Below, in pieces: positions 8,762 through 19,298 of a stretch of DNA of 64,000 bases. The translations under genes and the position numbers were made by a program. Every line of letters begins with the position of its first letter. The first letter of the stretch is position 1. Source of the stretch: an uncultured Colwellia sp. (GTDB lineage: Bacteria > Pseudomonadota > Gammaproteobacteria > Enterobacterales > Alteromonadaceae); NCBI GenBank assembly GCA_913062815.1, contig CAJXWZ010000018.1:47015-111014 (forward strand), read 5' to 3'. The notes under the pieces were generated by a model. The model made no database searches and was not told where the DNA came from. It saw only the letters and a program-made list of their open reading frames with translations.

Positions 8762-8979
8762 ATGAACCTCTAAAATTTAAATGGTCAACGCATTTAAATT
8801 ATCACGTAGCTTAAAAATCGAACTATTATACTTATAAAATATCGCAATTTGTTTTATACATCAAGAAATATATCAATTAAAAAGCTGCTATTATTACTGG
8901 TAATACCTGAAGACATCTCGTTTTATTAAACGAGTGTTAAATTGTTACCTAAAAATTGTTAATGGACCGAGTAATTATT

Positions 8980-9837
8980 ATGAGTGTTGTGTTAGATGAA
9001 CTACTAGCTTTGTTAAAATTAGAAGTCATTGAGCAAGGAATTTATCGAGGTCAAAGCCAAGATTTAGGCTTTAGGGCATTATTCGGTGGACAAGTCATGG
9101 GTCAAGCACTATCCGCCGCCCAGGAAACTGTTGGAGTAGATCGCTTTGTTCATTCACTGCATTCATATTTTTTACGCGCAGGCGATGCTTCTAAACCTGT
9201 TGTGTATGAAGTAGAAAAGATTCGTGATGGTGCGAGCTTTAGTACCCGCAGAGTACAAGCCATTCAAAATGGTAAAGCAATTTTTTATATGACAGCCTCA
9301 TTCCAACAACCCGAAGAGGGCTTCAATCATCAAGACATTATGCCTAAAGTTCCGCCTCCTGATGGCATTCCTTCATATGGGGACTTTATTAATCAGCACC
9401 AAGAAGCACTTCCTAACACGATGCGAGAAAGGTTTTTAGCTGAAAAGCCCATAGAGATTCGTCCTATACAACAATATAATTGGCTAAAACCCCAAAAAAC
9501 AGCATCTAATAGCCAAACTTGGCTGAAAACTAACGGTAATTTACCTGATGATTTACGCATCCATAGCTGTATGCTCGCTTATGCCTCTGATTTTCATTTT
9601 TTGCCAACAGCATTATTGCCTCATGGGACTAGTCACTGGTTACCGAATTTTCAAATAGCGACTGTTGACCATGCGATGTGGTTCCACCGCCCGTTTCGTT
9701 TTGATGATTGGCTGTTGTACTGTATGGACAGTCCTTCTGCAAGTAATGGACGCGGCTTAGTAAAAGGGCAAATATATAATCGTCAAGGTGAATTAGTTGC
9801 TTCAACCATGCAAGAAGGCGTTATTAGGCAGAGATAG
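8980..9837 (+). CDS. tesB: Acyl-CoA thioesterase II
   Basis: TesB hydrolyses medium- and long-chain acyl-CoA to free fatty acid and CoA in the cytoplasm. The protein aligns with E. coli TesB along its length (285 residues from ATG 8980; E. coli has 286). The three catalytic positions known from E. coli are kept: Asp in YASDFHFLP, Thr in QIATVDHAMWFHRPF, and Gln in STMQEGV. The N-terminal hotdog domain has GQSQDLG and FGGQVMGQAL. ATG 8962 is an alternative start six codons upstream. It is a single gene. Confidence 0.95.
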   Translation: MSVVLDELLALLKLEVIEQGIYRGQSQDLGFRALFGGQVMGQALSAAQETVGVDRFVHSLHSYFLRAGDASKPVVYEVEKIRDGASFSTRRVQAIQNGKAIFYMTASFQQPEEGFNHQDIMPKVPPPDGIPSYGDFINQHQEALPNTMRERFLAEKPIEIRPIQQYNWLKPQKTASNSQTWLKTNGNLPDDLRIHSCMLAYASDFHFLPTALLPHGTSHWLPNFQIATVDHAMWFHRPFRFDDWLLYCMDSPSASNGRGLVKGQIYNRQGELVASTMQEGVIRQR

Positions 9838-9957
9838 CGTAACCGCTAATGCGTGTGATAATGCTGTAAATAGCCCAGATTGGTATGGCCTATTGCAATA
9901 CCTCAAAGAGCTGAGATTCAAAGTCTTTAAAAACTTAGCTCTTTTCGATTTATCCGC

Positions 9958-11196
9958 TTATTTTTGCCAATCAAAACCTGTAGGATGTTGAAACACACGT
10001 AAATCAAACTCAGGAGCTATAGCAAAAAGGTGATCAAAAATATCTGCCTGAATCGCTTCATATGCTCCCCAGTCAGTTGTATTAGCAAAGCAATATAACT
10101 CTAAAGGCAAGCCGTTTTCGGTTGCTTTTAGTTGTCTGACCATACAGGTTAAATCACTCCTAATATTTGAATTTTCATTTAAATACATTTCAATATAAGC
10201 ACGAAAAGTCCCTATGTTTGTCAACTGGTGAGTATCTATATTAACGAGGTCACCTTCGGAATTAAGTGAACCATTCTTTTCTGCAAGCTGTTGCTTTTTA
10301 TCAGTTAAATAACTCTTCAGTAAATTAGTATTTGCCAAAAAATCAACTTTTTCTAAGCTATAAAAGCTAATACTACCAATATCTATTATCAAGGTACGCT
10401 TAATACGCCTAGCTCCTGTATGATACATATTACGCCAGTTTTTAAATGAATCACTTATTAATGCGTAAGTTGGAACTGTGGTGATAGTTTTATCGAAATT
10501 TTCCACTTTGACCGTATTTAAACCAATTTCAATGACATCACCATCAGCACCATATTTGGGCAATTCAATCCAATCCCCCGCTACCACCATTTTATTTGCA
10601 GAAATCTGTATACTAGCCACCAAGCCCTTGATGGTATCCTGAAAAACTAAAATTAAAACTGCCGTCAATGCCCCTAACCCACTGAGTAAATAAATGGGTG
10701 ATCGGTCTAGTATGAGTGAAATAATTATAATGGCCGCAACTAAATAAACGGCTAACTTAATGACTTGAATAATAGCATTGAGGGGTAAGTACTTTTGTTT
10801 CGCCGTTTCACGATACAAGCTTTTACTTACATTGAGTAATGCGCTTGCACAACGAGCAACTTGGAAAGTTAAACAGATTTTCGCCGCCAGAATAAGTAGG
10901 TTGGCAAGTAAAAGCTCTGACGGAAAAATAAGTGGTGTTAACAATAAAACCAATATAAAAGGTAACAATAAGGTCAATCGCGTCAAAACGTGATGCTCAA
11001 TTAAGGCATCATCCCATGTATTTTTAGTCTTAACGATCAACTTATGGGCTAAATTAACAATTTGATACTTGGCCACATAGTAGCTTATTGCACAAATAGC
11101 TATAATAATTAACAAACCAATCGCCATTGCTGTCATTTCAAGATGTGCACTACTTACACCTTGCCCTACTAGCCAATTAGTGATCAATTCATTCAT
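9958..11196 (-). CDS. MscS-family mechanosensitive channel, YbdG type
   Basis: 412 residues, the size of E. coli YbdG (415), an osmotic-stress channel of the inner membrane. There are about five TM helices in the first 180 residues. The pore-lining segment (GLGALTAVLILVFQDTIKGL) is followed by the MscS beta domain (ISANKMVVAGDWIELP, then GDVIEIGLNTVKVENFDKT) and a soluble C-terminal domain. It starts 13 bases after the acyltransferase gene and has an AAGGGC ribosome-binding site, so the two form a likely operon of envelope functions. Confidence 0.9.
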   Translation of the reverse strand: MNELITNWLVGQGVSSAHLEMTAMAIGLLIIIAICAISYYVAKYQIVNLAHKLIVKTKNTWDDALIEHHVLTRLTLLLPFILVLLLTPLIFPSELLLANLLILAAKICLTFQVARCASALLNVSKSLYRETAKQKYLPLNAIIQVIKLAVYLVAAIIIISLILDRSPIYLLSGLGALTAVLILVFQDTIKGLVASIQISANKMVVAGDWIELPKYGADGDVIEIGLNTVKVENFDKTITTVPTYALISDSFKNWRNMYHTGARRIKRTLIIDIGSISFYSLEKVDFLANTNLLKSYLTDKKQQLAEKNGSLNSEGDLVNIDTHQLTNIGTFRAYIEMYLNENSNIRSDLTCMVRQLKATENGLPLELYCFANTTDWGAYEAIQADIFDHLFAIAPEFDLRVFQHPTGFDWQK

Positions 11197-11209
11197 ATTA
11201 TGCCCTTTA

Positions 11210-12118
11210 TTATTTGTTATTCTCTGTAGATGCTTGTTTCATTTTTTCTAGCCTAGCATCTTTATCATACCAAAATTGTGTCAGCCATTTTTGAAAAGCT
11301 ATTTTGTGATTTCTATCATTCATATAATCACCGCTCAAGTCACGGTCAATTGCTCTAGTATGGATTTCCACTTGAACATTTTTAACATTACCACGGAGGA
11401 AATCTGCAAAAGTAGGTATACCGTCAGGATAAAATATCGTCACATCTACAATGGTTGTTAAATGTTCACCCATCGCATCAAGTACAAAGGCTATGCCGCC
11501 AGCTTTAGGCTTAAGCAAATGATTAAAGGGTGATTTTTGTTTATCATGTTTTGCTTGAGTATAACGTGTGCCTTCAATAAAGCTCATTACACTGACAGGT
11601 TTATGCTTAAATTTTTCACAGGCTTTGCGGGTAGTTGCTAAATCTTTCCCACGCAAATGCGGATTTTTCTTTAAAAATGATTGTGTATAACGTTGCATAA
11701 AAGGAAAGTCTAATGCCCACCAAGCTAAACCCAAAATGGGCACATAAAGTAGTTCCTTCTTTAAAAAGAACTTTAAAAAAGGGACTTCACCATGCAAAGC
11801 GCGTTGCAAAACAACAATATCCACCCAACTTTGATGATTGGCCAGTACTAAATACCAATCTTTTCTATTTAACTCTTCTAAACCGGTAATCTTAAGCTCC
11901 ATTTTGGTAAAGAGCTTTTGATTAAAAGTATTAACCGCCACCCAATTTCCTGCCATTAAATCCAGTAAATAGCTAAAAACCTTTCGTGAAAAACCTAACG
12001 GAATTAAAGCCTTAAACAAAGAGAATACTAAAATAGGTATCAGCCAAAAGACGGTGTTAATGGCATAAAAACTAAATGAAAGTAAGGTTATAAGTGGCGC
12101 AGGTAAAAAGTTAAACAT
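11210..12118 (-). CDS. YihG-type 1-acylglycerol-phosphate acyltransferase family protein
   Basis: 302 residues, close in size to E. coli YihG. One or two N-terminal hydrophobic helices (about 5-40) anchor it to the inner membrane. The acyltransferase HX4D motif is HQSWVD (about 96-101), and the second block is FIEGTRYT, as in YihG rather than the PEGTR of PlsC. Members transfer acyl chains to lysophospholipids; the exact substrate is inferred. It is first in an operon with the MscS-type channel. Confidence 0.9.
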   Translation of the reverse strand: MFNFLPAPLITLLSFSFYAINTVFWLIPILVFSLFKALIPLGFSRKVFSYLLDLMAGNWVAVNTFNQKLFTKMELKITGLEELNRKDWYLVLANHQSWVDIVVLQRALHGEVPFLKFFLKKELLYVPILGLAWWALDFPFMQRYTQSFLKKNPHLRGKDLATTRKACEKFKHKPVSVMSFIEGTRYTQAKHDKQKSPFNHLLKPKAGGIAFVLDAMGEHLTTIVDVTIFYPDGIPTFADFLRGNVKNVQVEIHTRAIDRDLSGDYMNDRNHKIAFQKWLTQFWYDKDARLEKMKQASTENNK

Positions 12119-12347
12119 GGGTAAATTACTAATAAAATAAGACTATATCGTTGATGCCCGTTATTTAATCATGATTTACGCAAAAATTGTATTTTTTATT
12201 ACACCTTAAAAAGAGTTTAGCTACTATAGCTCAAGGTTATTAATCAGTTACTTTCAATCTAGCTTTTAGTTCTATTTTATTGGCCTCGTTGTTGTTTTTT
12301 TATTAGCAGTAATGCATGCTAACACTAGCAAAATAACAGGGGGAAAA

Positions 12348-13499
12348 ATGAATTTTAATAGAGCTGTACTCAAAGTTGGCAGCGCCTTAGTAGCGCCAAC
12401 AAAAACGGGTTGCAGCGGACAGTACTCTTTAGCTATAGCGCAGTTTATTACCAAATGTCAGCAGCAAGGTAAAGAAATCATTCTCGTTTCATCTGGTGGC
12501 ATTGCCGCAGGTAGAACATTAATACATCATGGTTCGCCTAAATTATCTATTCCAATGAAAAAGGCTATGGCGTCTGTTGGACAAATGCAGATGATGGCAA
12601 ATTGGCAACGTTTTTTCGATACCCCTTGCAGTCAAATATTAATAACACAAGACGATCTTGAAGATCGTGAACGCTTTATTTCTATTAAAGAAACCATTCA
12701 AATTCAACTAGAAAATGGCATTTTACCCATAGTAAATGAAAATGACACTGTTACTACTGAAGATTTAAAAGTGGGTGACAATGACAATCTTGCGGCCTTA
12801 GTGGCGCAAGTCTGTGAAGCTGACAGCCTCTTTATATTAAGCGACATTGACGGTGTTTTCACTAAGGATCCCAATGTTCATGACGACGCAATACTTATCC
12901 CCAAAATAGATGAAATCACGGATGAAATCTATGCCATGGCAGGAACTAGTAGAAACCATTTAGCTACTGGCGGTATGAAAACTAAAATTGAGGCCGCAGA
13001 GAAAGCCACTGAACATGGCATAAACACCTATATTGTTAACGGTACTAAAAGCGAAGTGTTTGCCTCTTTAATCAGAAAAATAAACCCTGGCACGCAATTC
13101 TCTGCTGATAAAAACATCATCAGTGCCAAAAAACATTGGCTTAAACATACAGTGAAAAGTCAGGGCAGAGTCACGTTAGATAAAGGCGCAGTAAATGCTG
13201 TACTGAAAAAAGGCGCATCTTTATTACCTGTGGGTATCAAATCTGTCGCTAAAAAGTTCGACGTTGGTGACTGCGTTGATTTGATCGATCATCAAACTAA
13301 AACAATTATCGCTAAAGGTATTACCCAATACAGCCATAATGAATTGAAGCGAATAAAAGGCAAACATAGTGATGATATTGAAAATACGCTAGGACATGAA
13401 GAAGGCGATGTGGTTATTCATCGTGATGATATGGTCATACTCGACCAAAAACCAGAGGTAAAACCTGCCCAAATTGTGCCTAAAATAGTAGAGAGTTAA
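12348..13499 (+). CDS. proB: Glutamate 5-kinase
   Basis: First step of proline synthesis: phosphorylates glutamate to gamma-glutamyl phosphate. 383 residues from ATG 12348, chosen over the upstream in-frame ATG 12312 because AGGGGG sits directly before it. The amino-acid kinase domain shows VSSGGIAAGR, NENDTVTTEDLKVGDNDNLAA and LATGGMKTK. A C-terminal PUA domain (about 280-370) ends near VVIHRDDM, as in E. coli ProB. proA starts four bases after its stop. Feedback inhibition by proline is known for the family and cannot be judged here. Confidence 0.97.
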   Translation: MNFNRAVLKVGSALVAPTKTGCSGQYSLAIAQFITKCQQQGKEIILVSSGGIAAGRTLIHHGSPKLSIPMKKAMASVGQMQMMANWQRFFDTPCSQILITQDDLEDRERFISIKETIQIQLENGILPIVNENDTVTTEDLKVGDNDNLAALVAQVCEADSLFILSDIDGVFTKDPNVHDDAILIPKIDEITDEIYAMAGTSRNHLATGGMKTKIEAAEKATEHGINTYIVNGTKSEVFASLIRKINPGTQFSADKNIISAKKHWLKHTVKSQGRVTLDKGAVNAVLKKGASLLPVGIKSVAKKFDVGDCVDLIDHQTKTIIAKGITQYSHNELKRIKGKHSDDIENTLGHEEGDVVIHRDDMVILDQKPEVKPAQIVPKIVES

Positions 13500-13503
13500 A
13501 CTA

Positions 13504-14775
13504 ATGAACCAATTGAATACATCACCTTTCATCATGAAAGAAATGGCGGAAAAAGCCAAAATTGCCAGCCGCGTAGCAGCGCAGCTCTCCACCACAGAAA
13601 AAAACATTTTGTTGAATGCAATAGCCGTTGCCATTGAAAACAACAGCGATGCCATCATTAATGAAAATGCGAAAGATATTGTAGCTGGACGAGAAAAAGG
13701 CTTAAGCCAAGCTATGCTCGATAGGTTGGTACTAACTGAGCAAGGTATAAAAGATATTAGCTCTGCTATTCGCGAAATTGTTGCTTTAACAGATCCTGTA
13801 GGTGATATCAGTAACTTGGCACTGCGACCAAACGGCTTGCAAGTAGGTAAAATGCGTATTCCGCTTGGCGTTATTGCCATGATTTATGAAGCGCGACCAA
13901 ATGTTACTGCCGAAGCCGCTGCTCTTTGTATAAAATCAGGTAACGCTGTTATTTTACGCGGTGGCTCTGAAGCTATTCATTCAAACCTTGCAATTGCCCA
14001 ATGCTTACATAAGGTTTTAATGGCTCATAAATGTGATCAAAATGTTGTGAGTGTTATTCCTGATACAAGTCGCAGTGTTATTGAAGATTTATTAAAACAA
14101 AGTGAAACCATAGATTTAGTCATTCCTCGCGGTGGTGAAGGGCTGATTCGATATGTCAGTGAAAATAGCCAAATTCCAGTCATTCAACACTTTAAAGGTG
14201 TTTGTCATTTGTATGTTGATAAATATGCCGACGTCAATAAAGCAGTCGATATTCTAGTCAATGGAAAAACACAAAAGCCGAGCGCCTGTAATGCCTTTGA
14301 AACGTTCTTAGTACACCAAGATATTGCCGAGCAATTTTTGCCGCTAGCAGCGAAAGCTCTTAATGATGCCGCCCAAGTAAAAGTCCATGCTTGTGAAAAC
14401 AGCTTGTCGTATTTTGACAATGGACAGTTAGCAACTACGGATGATTATCATGCTGAATATTTGGCACAAGAAATTGCCGTAAAAGTAGTGAGCAGTTTTG
14501 ATACTGCAATAGCGCACATTAATCAATATACTTCAGATCATACTGAAGTCATCATTAGCCAAGATATCAGTCGCAGCCAAGCATTTATTCGCCAAATAAA
14601 TTCATCGGTAGTTATGGTCAATGCTTCTTCGCGCTTTTCAGATGGCAACCAATTAGGTTTAGGCTCTGAGATTGGTATTTCCACTAGCAAATTACATGCT
14701 TTCGGCCCGATGGGATTAGAAGCTTTAACTACAGAAAAATTTGTCGTTTATGGTGATGGACAAATCCGAGACTAA
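13504..14775 (+). CDS. proA: Gamma-glutamyl phosphate reductase
   Basis: Second proline-pathway enzyme: NADPH-dependent reduction of gamma-glutamyl phosphate to glutamate semialdehyde. 423 residues (E. coli 417), aldehyde dehydrogenase fold. Recognisable blocks are PLGVIAMIYEARPNVT, LCIKSGNAVILRGG, and the catalytic cysteine in KPSACNAFET. The end has ASSRFSDGNQLGLGSEIGIS. It is co-transcribed with proB and followed by a good terminator. Confidence 0.97.
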   Translation: MNQLNTSPFIMKEMAEKAKIASRVAAQLSTTEKNILLNAIAVAIENNSDAIINENAKDIVAGREKGLSQAMLDRLVLTEQGIKDISSAIREIVALTDPVGDISNLALRPNGLQVGKMRIPLGVIAMIYEARPNVTAEAAALCIKSGNAVILRGGSEAIHSNLAIAQCLHKVLMAHKCDQNVVSVIPDTSRSVIEDLLKQSETIDLVIPRGGEGLIRYVSENSQIPVIQHFKGVCHLYVDKYADVNKAVDILVNGKTQKPSACNAFETFLVHQDIAEQFLPLAAKALNDAAQVKVHACENSLSYFDNGQLATTDDYHAEYLAQEIAVKVVSSFDTAIAHINQYTSDHTEVIISQDISRSQAFIRQINSSVVMVNASSRFSDGNQLGLGSEIGISTSKLHAFGPMGLEALTTEKFVVYGDGQIRD

Positions 14776-14797
14776 TTTCATTATTCAATAATTAATC

Positions 14798-14836
14798 AAG
14801 CGCTATGAGTTACGCCAAAAAACTTAGCGCTTTTTT
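14798..14836 (+). terminator. Rho-independent terminator after proBA
   Basis: Perfect 8-bp arms AAGCGCTA (14798-14805) and TAGCGCTT (14825-14832) are followed by a T-run. It closes the proBA transcript before the Hsp70 gene. Confidence 0.82.
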
Positions 14837-14925
14837 AATATCCTATTGCACCTAGCAACATTACTCAGTATGCTACGCGGCCTTTTTCGCCTTTACTGGC
14901 TATAAATTCTTACGGTTATAAGTAA

Positions 14926-16296
14926 ATGATAGGCTTTGATTACGGTACATCAAATTGTAGTGTTGCCATAATGGCAAATGGCCAACCTCAAATTATTCCT
15001 TTAAAAACGTCTCATGATCAACAAAGCAATACCATTGCTTCCAATTTATATGCGCCAGATAGAGACATTATTACTCACTGGCTCTTCCAGCAGTTAAGTC
15101 CAGAGCAACAAGTATTATTTAAACAAACTCGTGCCCCACAGCTGCAAAAAGCACAAAGGGCCTTACGAGAATTAAGCTTTGATGGCATATCTAGTGAACT
15201 GCTCTTTGGAACGGCTGCTTTAAATCAATACCTTGAAGAACCCGAAGAAGGTTACTACATAAAATCACCTAAATCGTTTTTAGGTGCCAGTGGCTTGGCG
15301 CCGATGCAGATTCAATTATTTGAAGACATTGTAGCGGCAATGATGAGCAATGTTAAAAAGCTCACAGAAGCAAAATTGGGACGAGAAGTATCTCAAACGG
15401 TTATTGGTCGACCAATAAATTTTCAAGGATTACATGGTGAAGAAAGTAACCGACAAGCAATCAATGTTTTAACCAACGCAGCAAAAAGAGTTGGCTTTAA
15501 AAACGTCGATTTTCAATTTGAACCGGTAGCCGCGGGATTTGAGTTCGAAGCCAGTTTGACTAAAGAAAGTAAAGTATTAGTGGTCGATATAGGTGGTGGA
15601 ACCAGTGATTGTTCAATGTTGCTAATGGGGCCTGACTTTAAACACAGTGATGATAGAACTGCACATTTACTTGCTCATAGCGGTGTTCGCATCGCCGGAA
15701 ATGATTTTGATATTCAATTGGCCTTGCAAGGCATAATGCCTTGCTTTGGCATGAACAGCTTTCTCAAAACAGGCAAACCTGTACCTACTGCTAGCTTTTA
15801 TCAAGCACTAGCAATCAATAATATCAACGAGCAAACAACCTTTTATAGTGCTAAAAATCGCAGGGAGTTAATTCAACTTTCTCGTGACGCTAAAGAAACA
15901 GCGATGCTTGAACGATTAGTTAAAGTTCATGATCACAAACTTAGCTACCAACTTGTCAACGCTGCCGAGCAAGCAAAAATTGCTTTATCTGAACAAAGCA
16001 GTCACATCATTTCATTAGCTAGCATAGATGATGAACTGCAAGTAACGGTAGATAATGATATTCTTGCACAAGCTAATAAGAGAACGTTAGCAAGTATAGC
16101 CGACCTAATGCGCTCTGCAGCTGCTCAAGCTCAATGTGAACCTGATGTGATTTTTGTCACTGGTGGTACGGCAAAGTCACCTGTACTGAGCAAATTCATT
16201 CAACAGCAAGCACCTGATACGCCAGTGATTATCGGTGACCACTTTGGTAGTGTCACCTCAGGTTTAGCTCGCTGGGCTGAGAAAATATACAAATAG
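14926..16296 (+). CDS. yegD: Hsp70-family chaperone, YegD type
   Basis: 456 residues that align end to end with E. coli YegD (about 450). The actin-like ATPase fold shows GFDYGTSNCSVA (phosphate 1), VVDIGGGTSDCSMLLMGP (phosphate 2) and FVTGGTAKSP (adenosine). The YegD-specific runs KSPKSFLGASGL and VIGRPINFQGL are conserved. The C-terminal substrate-binding domain of DnaK is absent, as usual for this subfamily. The cellular role is poorly known. It is a single gene between the proBA terminator and the periplasmic-binding-like gene. Confidence 0.93.
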   Translation: MIGFDYGTSNCSVAIMANGQPQIIPLKTSHDQQSNTIASNLYAPDRDIITHWLFQQLSPEQQVLFKQTRAPQLQKAQRALRELSFDGISSELLFGTAALNQYLEEPEEGYYIKSPKSFLGASGLAPMQIQLFEDIVAAMMSNVKKLTEAKLGREVSQTVIGRPINFQGLHGEESNRQAINVLTNAAKRVGFKNVDFQFEPVAAGFEFEASLTKESKVLVVDIGGGTSDCSMLLMGPDFKHSDDRTAHLLAHSGVRIAGNDFDIQLALQGIMPCFGMNSFLKTGKPVPTASFYQALAINNINEQTTFYSAKNRRELIQLSRDAKETAMLERLVKVHDHKLSYQLVNAAEQAKIALSEQSSHIISLASIDDELQVTVDNDILAQANKRTLASIADLMRSAAAQAQCEPDVIFVTGGTAKSPVLSKFIQQQAPDTPVIIGDHFGSVTSGLARWAEKIYK

Positions 16297-16346
16297 ACGT
16301 ATTAAGCTATACTGAAAATAATATTACAAACTAGCTTAAAATATTA

Positions 16347-17219
16347 ATGACGTTTTCATTCAAGCACTTCATCTGTTTGTTTTTTTTATTAGCCTTCAGC
16401 TTATATAAGGCTAATGCGACAGATATTATCCGTTATGTCGATTCTAAAACTCACCCTGACCCTAAACAAAGCTATTTTGTCGATCTGTTAACTTTAGCCC
16501 TTGAAGCCAGCAAAACAGAATTCGGAGATTATCAATTGCGACCTGAAGCCATTGAAATGGCGCAAGAAAGAACTTCTTGGATGTTAGAACGTAATGAATT
16601 TATCGATTTAACCTGGCGTATGACTTCAAAGGATTTAGAAACAAAGCTACAAGCGATTTATTTCCCTATTTTAAAAGGGTTAATGGGATATAGAATATTT
16701 ATTATTAGAAGGGAGGATAGCCACAATTACAAAAGCGACATTTCGCTAAATGATTTGAAACGAATACATTCAGGCCAAGGTCATAATTGGCCAGATACCG
16801 AAATTTTACTCAGTAATGGTTTTAACGTAACGAGAGGATATGATATCTACTTGCTAGACATGTTGAAAAAATCTCGCTTCGATTATTATCCCAGAGCCTT
16901 ACATGAGCCTTGGTTTGAAATAGAAAATGAACCACAATTGACCGTTGAAAGCAATTTGATGCTCAAATACCCCGCTCCTATTTTCTTTTTCGTTAACAAA
17001 GAAAATAAACGATTATCAAAAAGACTAACTTTAGGCCTAAACAAATTACTTGACTCTGGAAAATTTGAGCAATTTTTTTTAACTCACTCAGTGACTGCGG
17101 GTATTCAAGCTAAAGCCAAAACAAAAACACGCACAGTGTTCGAATTGAAAAACCCTTTACTATCAAATGAAGTTAAACTACTGCTTACAGACAAACGTTT
17201 GTGGATTAATACGCAATAA
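16347..17219 (+). CDS. Periplasmic solute-binding-like protein (transporter SBP type II)
   Basis: 290 residues with a signal peptide (MTFSFKHFICLFFLLAFSLYKANA). The rest resembles the extracellular solute-binding family 3 fold: an N-terminal lobe beginning IIRYVDSKTHPD, a central LNDLKRIHSGQGHNWPD segment typical of the hinge, and a C-terminal helical end. No ABC permease or ATPase lies next to it, so it may bind a ligand for signalling or be an orphan. The ligand is unknown. Low-complexity Lys/Thr-rich residues (KAKTKTRT) lie near the C-terminus. Confidence 0.7.
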   Translation: MTFSFKHFICLFFLLAFSLYKANATDIIRYVDSKTHPDPKQSYFVDLLTLALEASKTEFGDYQLRPEAIEMAQERTSWMLERNEFIDLTWRMTSKDLETKLQAIYFPILKGLMGYRIFIIRREDSHNYKSDISLNDLKRIHSGQGHNWPDTEILLSNGFNVTRGYDIYLLDMLKKSRFDYYPRALHEPWFEIENEPQLTVESNLMLKYPAPIFFFVNKENKRLSKRLTLGLNKLLDSGKFEQFFLTHSVTAGIQAKAKTKTRTVFELKNPLLSNEVKLLLTDKRLWINTQ

Positions 17220-17229
17220 AGCCAAACGC

Positions 17230-17547
17230 TTACTCGGCTATATAATTACAACAATAATCAATTATAGACTTTGCTTTTATCTCAAACTCACTATTTGCAG
17301 GTACGTAAAAAGACTCACCACTTTGAATGCTTTGCCATTCACTATTGCCTGGCAATAATATTTCGCAATCTCCATTAGTAATTTCCATTAATTCTTTTTC
17401 TGCAGTACCAAATTTATAGTCGCCGGGCATCATAATTCCTAAGGTTTTAAATGACCCATCTGTGAAGGTGATTTTACGACTAGTAACTTTACCGTCAAAA
17501 TATACATTGGCGGCTTTAGTAATGGTGACATTGTTAAATTCAGACAT
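17230..17547 (-). CDS. ppnP: Pyrimidine/purine nucleoside phosphorylase
   Basis: 105 residues, a single cupin domain, formerly DUF1255 (E. coli YaiE/PpnP, 94 residues). The protein phosphorolyses several nucleosides to base and ribose-1-phosphate. Conserved runs are ANVYFDGKVTSR, GIMMPGDYKFGTAEKELMEI, LLPG...WQ, and FYVPANSEFEI. GGGTAA lies just upstream of ATG 17547. It sits alone between the binding-protein gene and ilvC. Confidence 0.92.
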   Translation of the reverse strand: MSEFNNVTITKAANVYFDGKVTSRKITFTDGSFKTLGIMMPGDYKFGTAEKELMEITNGDCEILLPGNSEWQSIQSGESFYVPANSEFEIKAKSIIDYCCNYIAE

Positions 17548-17668
17548 GTATTACCCAATAAAAATGTTAATGAAGTTGATCTTGTACAAATAAAAAAGCT
17601 AGTAAAATATTCCAAATTATAGCGAATATGTTACTAACTTAATGTTGTTCTTTTATATATGCTAACGC

Positions 17669-19150
17669 TTAACTTGCACTAGCAATTTTCTTCATATCGG
17701 TCATATAACCACGCAGCTCTTTACCAATCACTTCAACGCCATGACTACGAATAGCGTCATTCACTTCGATTAAACGTGCGTTATCAACGTTGTTTGACGT
17801 TTCTTTAAAGCCTTCGCCTAATTGCTCTAAGCTCAAATTAGCTGCATATTCTTCTAAAAGAGGTACTGCAGCGTGAGTGAATAAGTAATTACCGTACTCA
17901 GCCGTATCTGATATTACTACATTCATCTCATATAATTTGTTACGAGCGATACAGTTAGCAATTAATGGCGTTTCATGAAGCGATTCATAATAAGCCGACT
18001 CTTCAATAATACCCGCAGCAACCATGGCTTCAAAAGCAAGTTCAACACCCGCTTTAATCATAGCTACCACAAAAATGCCTTTGTCGTAATACTCTTGTTC
18101 GGTGATTTCAGTATCACAATCTGGTGCTAATTCAAATGTACTCTCTGCCGTTTCTGCACGCCACTTAAGTAAATTAGCATCATCATTTGCCCAGTCAACC
18201 ATCATGGTTTCTGAAAAACGACCTTCGATGATGTCATCCATGTGCTTTTCAAATAATGGACGTAAAATAACTTTCAACTCTTCAGACATATCAAACGCTT
18301 TGATTTTAGCTGGGTTTGATAAACGGTCCATCATGTTAGTAATACCACCGTGTTTTAAACCTTCGGTAGTTGTTTCTAAACCGTATTGTAATAATTTACG
18401 TGCATAAGCAGCATCCATACCTTGAGCCACTAATTGCTTATGTCCAAGCACTGCGGCAGTTTGTAACATGCCACAAAGAATAGTTTGCTCACCCATTAAA
18501 TCAGACTTAACTTCAGCGATGAAAGATGACTGTAAAACGCCGGCTCTATCACCACCGGTAGCTGAAGCATATGCTTTAGCAATTGCTAAACCATTACCTT
18601 GAGGATCATTTTCTGGGTGAACAGCGATTAGTGTTGGTACACCAAATCCACGTTTGTATTCTTCACGTACTTCAGTACCTGGACATTTAGGGGCAACCAT
18701 AACCACAGTAATGTCAGGACGAACTTGCATGCCTTCTTCAACAATATTGAAACCATGTGAATATGAAAGCGTGGCGCCTTGCTTCATTAAAGGCATTACC
18801 GCAGTAACGGCTGAAGTATGTTGCTTATCTGGCGTAAGGTTCAAGACTAAATCCGCTTGAGGAATTAATTCTTGGTAATTACCAACGGTAAAACCATTTT
18901 CGCTTGCCCATTGGTAAGATTGACGTTTTTCAGCAATAGCTGCATCACGTAATGCGTAAGAGATGTTTAAACCAGAATCACGCATGTTTAAACCTTGGTT
19001 TAAACCTTGAGCACCACAGCCAACAATAACAATGTTCCAATCTTTAATGAAGTTGCAGCCATCGCTGAACTCTTCACGTTGCATAAAACGACATTGACCT
19101 AATTGACCAAGCTTTTCACGTAAGCTCAATGTATTGAAATAGTTACTCAT
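17669..19150 (-). CDS. ilvC: Ketol-acid reductoisomerase (class II)
   Basis: Converts acetolactate and acetohydroxybutyrate to dihydroxy acids with NADPH in isoleucine and valine synthesis. 493 residues, the long gammaproteobacterial form (E. coli 491), with a duplicated C-terminal knotted domain. The nucleotide-binding loop is [40 protein letters not shown] carries conserved active-site context. GGAAAG precedes ATG 19150. It is divergent from ilvY with IlvY-type operators between, so substrate-induced activation by IlvY, as in E. coli, is expected. Confidence 0.97.
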   Translation of the reverse strand: MSNYFNTLSLREKLGQLGQCRFMQREEFSDGCNFIKDWNIVIVGCGAQGLNQGLNMRDSGLNISYALRDAAIAEKRQSYQWASENGFTVGNYQELIPQADLVLNLTPDKQHTSAVTAVMPLMKQGATLSYSHGFNIVEEGMQVRPDITVVMVAPKCPGTEVREEYKRGFGVPTLIAVHPENDPQGNGLAIAKAYASATGGDRAGVLQSSFIAEVKSDLMGEQTILCGMLQTAAVLGHKQLVAQGMDAAYARKLLQYGLETTTEGLKHGGITNMMDRLSNPAKIKAFDMSEELKVILRPLFEKHMDDIIEGRFSETMMVDWANDDANLLKWRAETAESTFELAPDCDTEITEQEYYDKGIFVVAMIKAGVELAFEAMVAAGIIEESAYYESLHETPLIANCIARNKLYEMNVVISDTAEYGNYLFTHAAVPLLEEYAANLSLEQLGEGFKETSNNVDNARLIEVNDAIRSHGVEVIGKELRGYMTDMKKIASAS

Positions 19151-19225
19151 GGTCTTTCCTCTGAATTCTGTAAATTAGATAAGTCAGTGATACTGACAAT
19201 GAAATCATCATAACCTAGCCATCAC

Positions 19226-19273
19226 ATTGCAAAAAGTGATATATTCGCACTGTTACGTTGCGTTTTTTGCAAC
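19226..19273. promoter_or_regulatory. Putative IlvY operators between ilvC and ilvY
   Basis: A perfect dyad GTTGC-N7-GCAAC occupies 19257-19273, with a LysR-type TTGC...GCAA core. A second, looser half-site pair (ATTGC near 19226 and GCACT near 19247) lies on the ilvC side. The positions fit the two tandem sites through which E. coli IlvY activates ilvC and represses itself. Confidence 0.6.
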
Positions 19274-19298
19274 AAAGTAATTCTATAGGTTGATTACA

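Noticed and set aside
13389..13880. 163-codon open frame antisense to proB/proA
   Set aside because: It lies opposite two clearly conserved genes and has no family resemblance; a shadow of their codon use.
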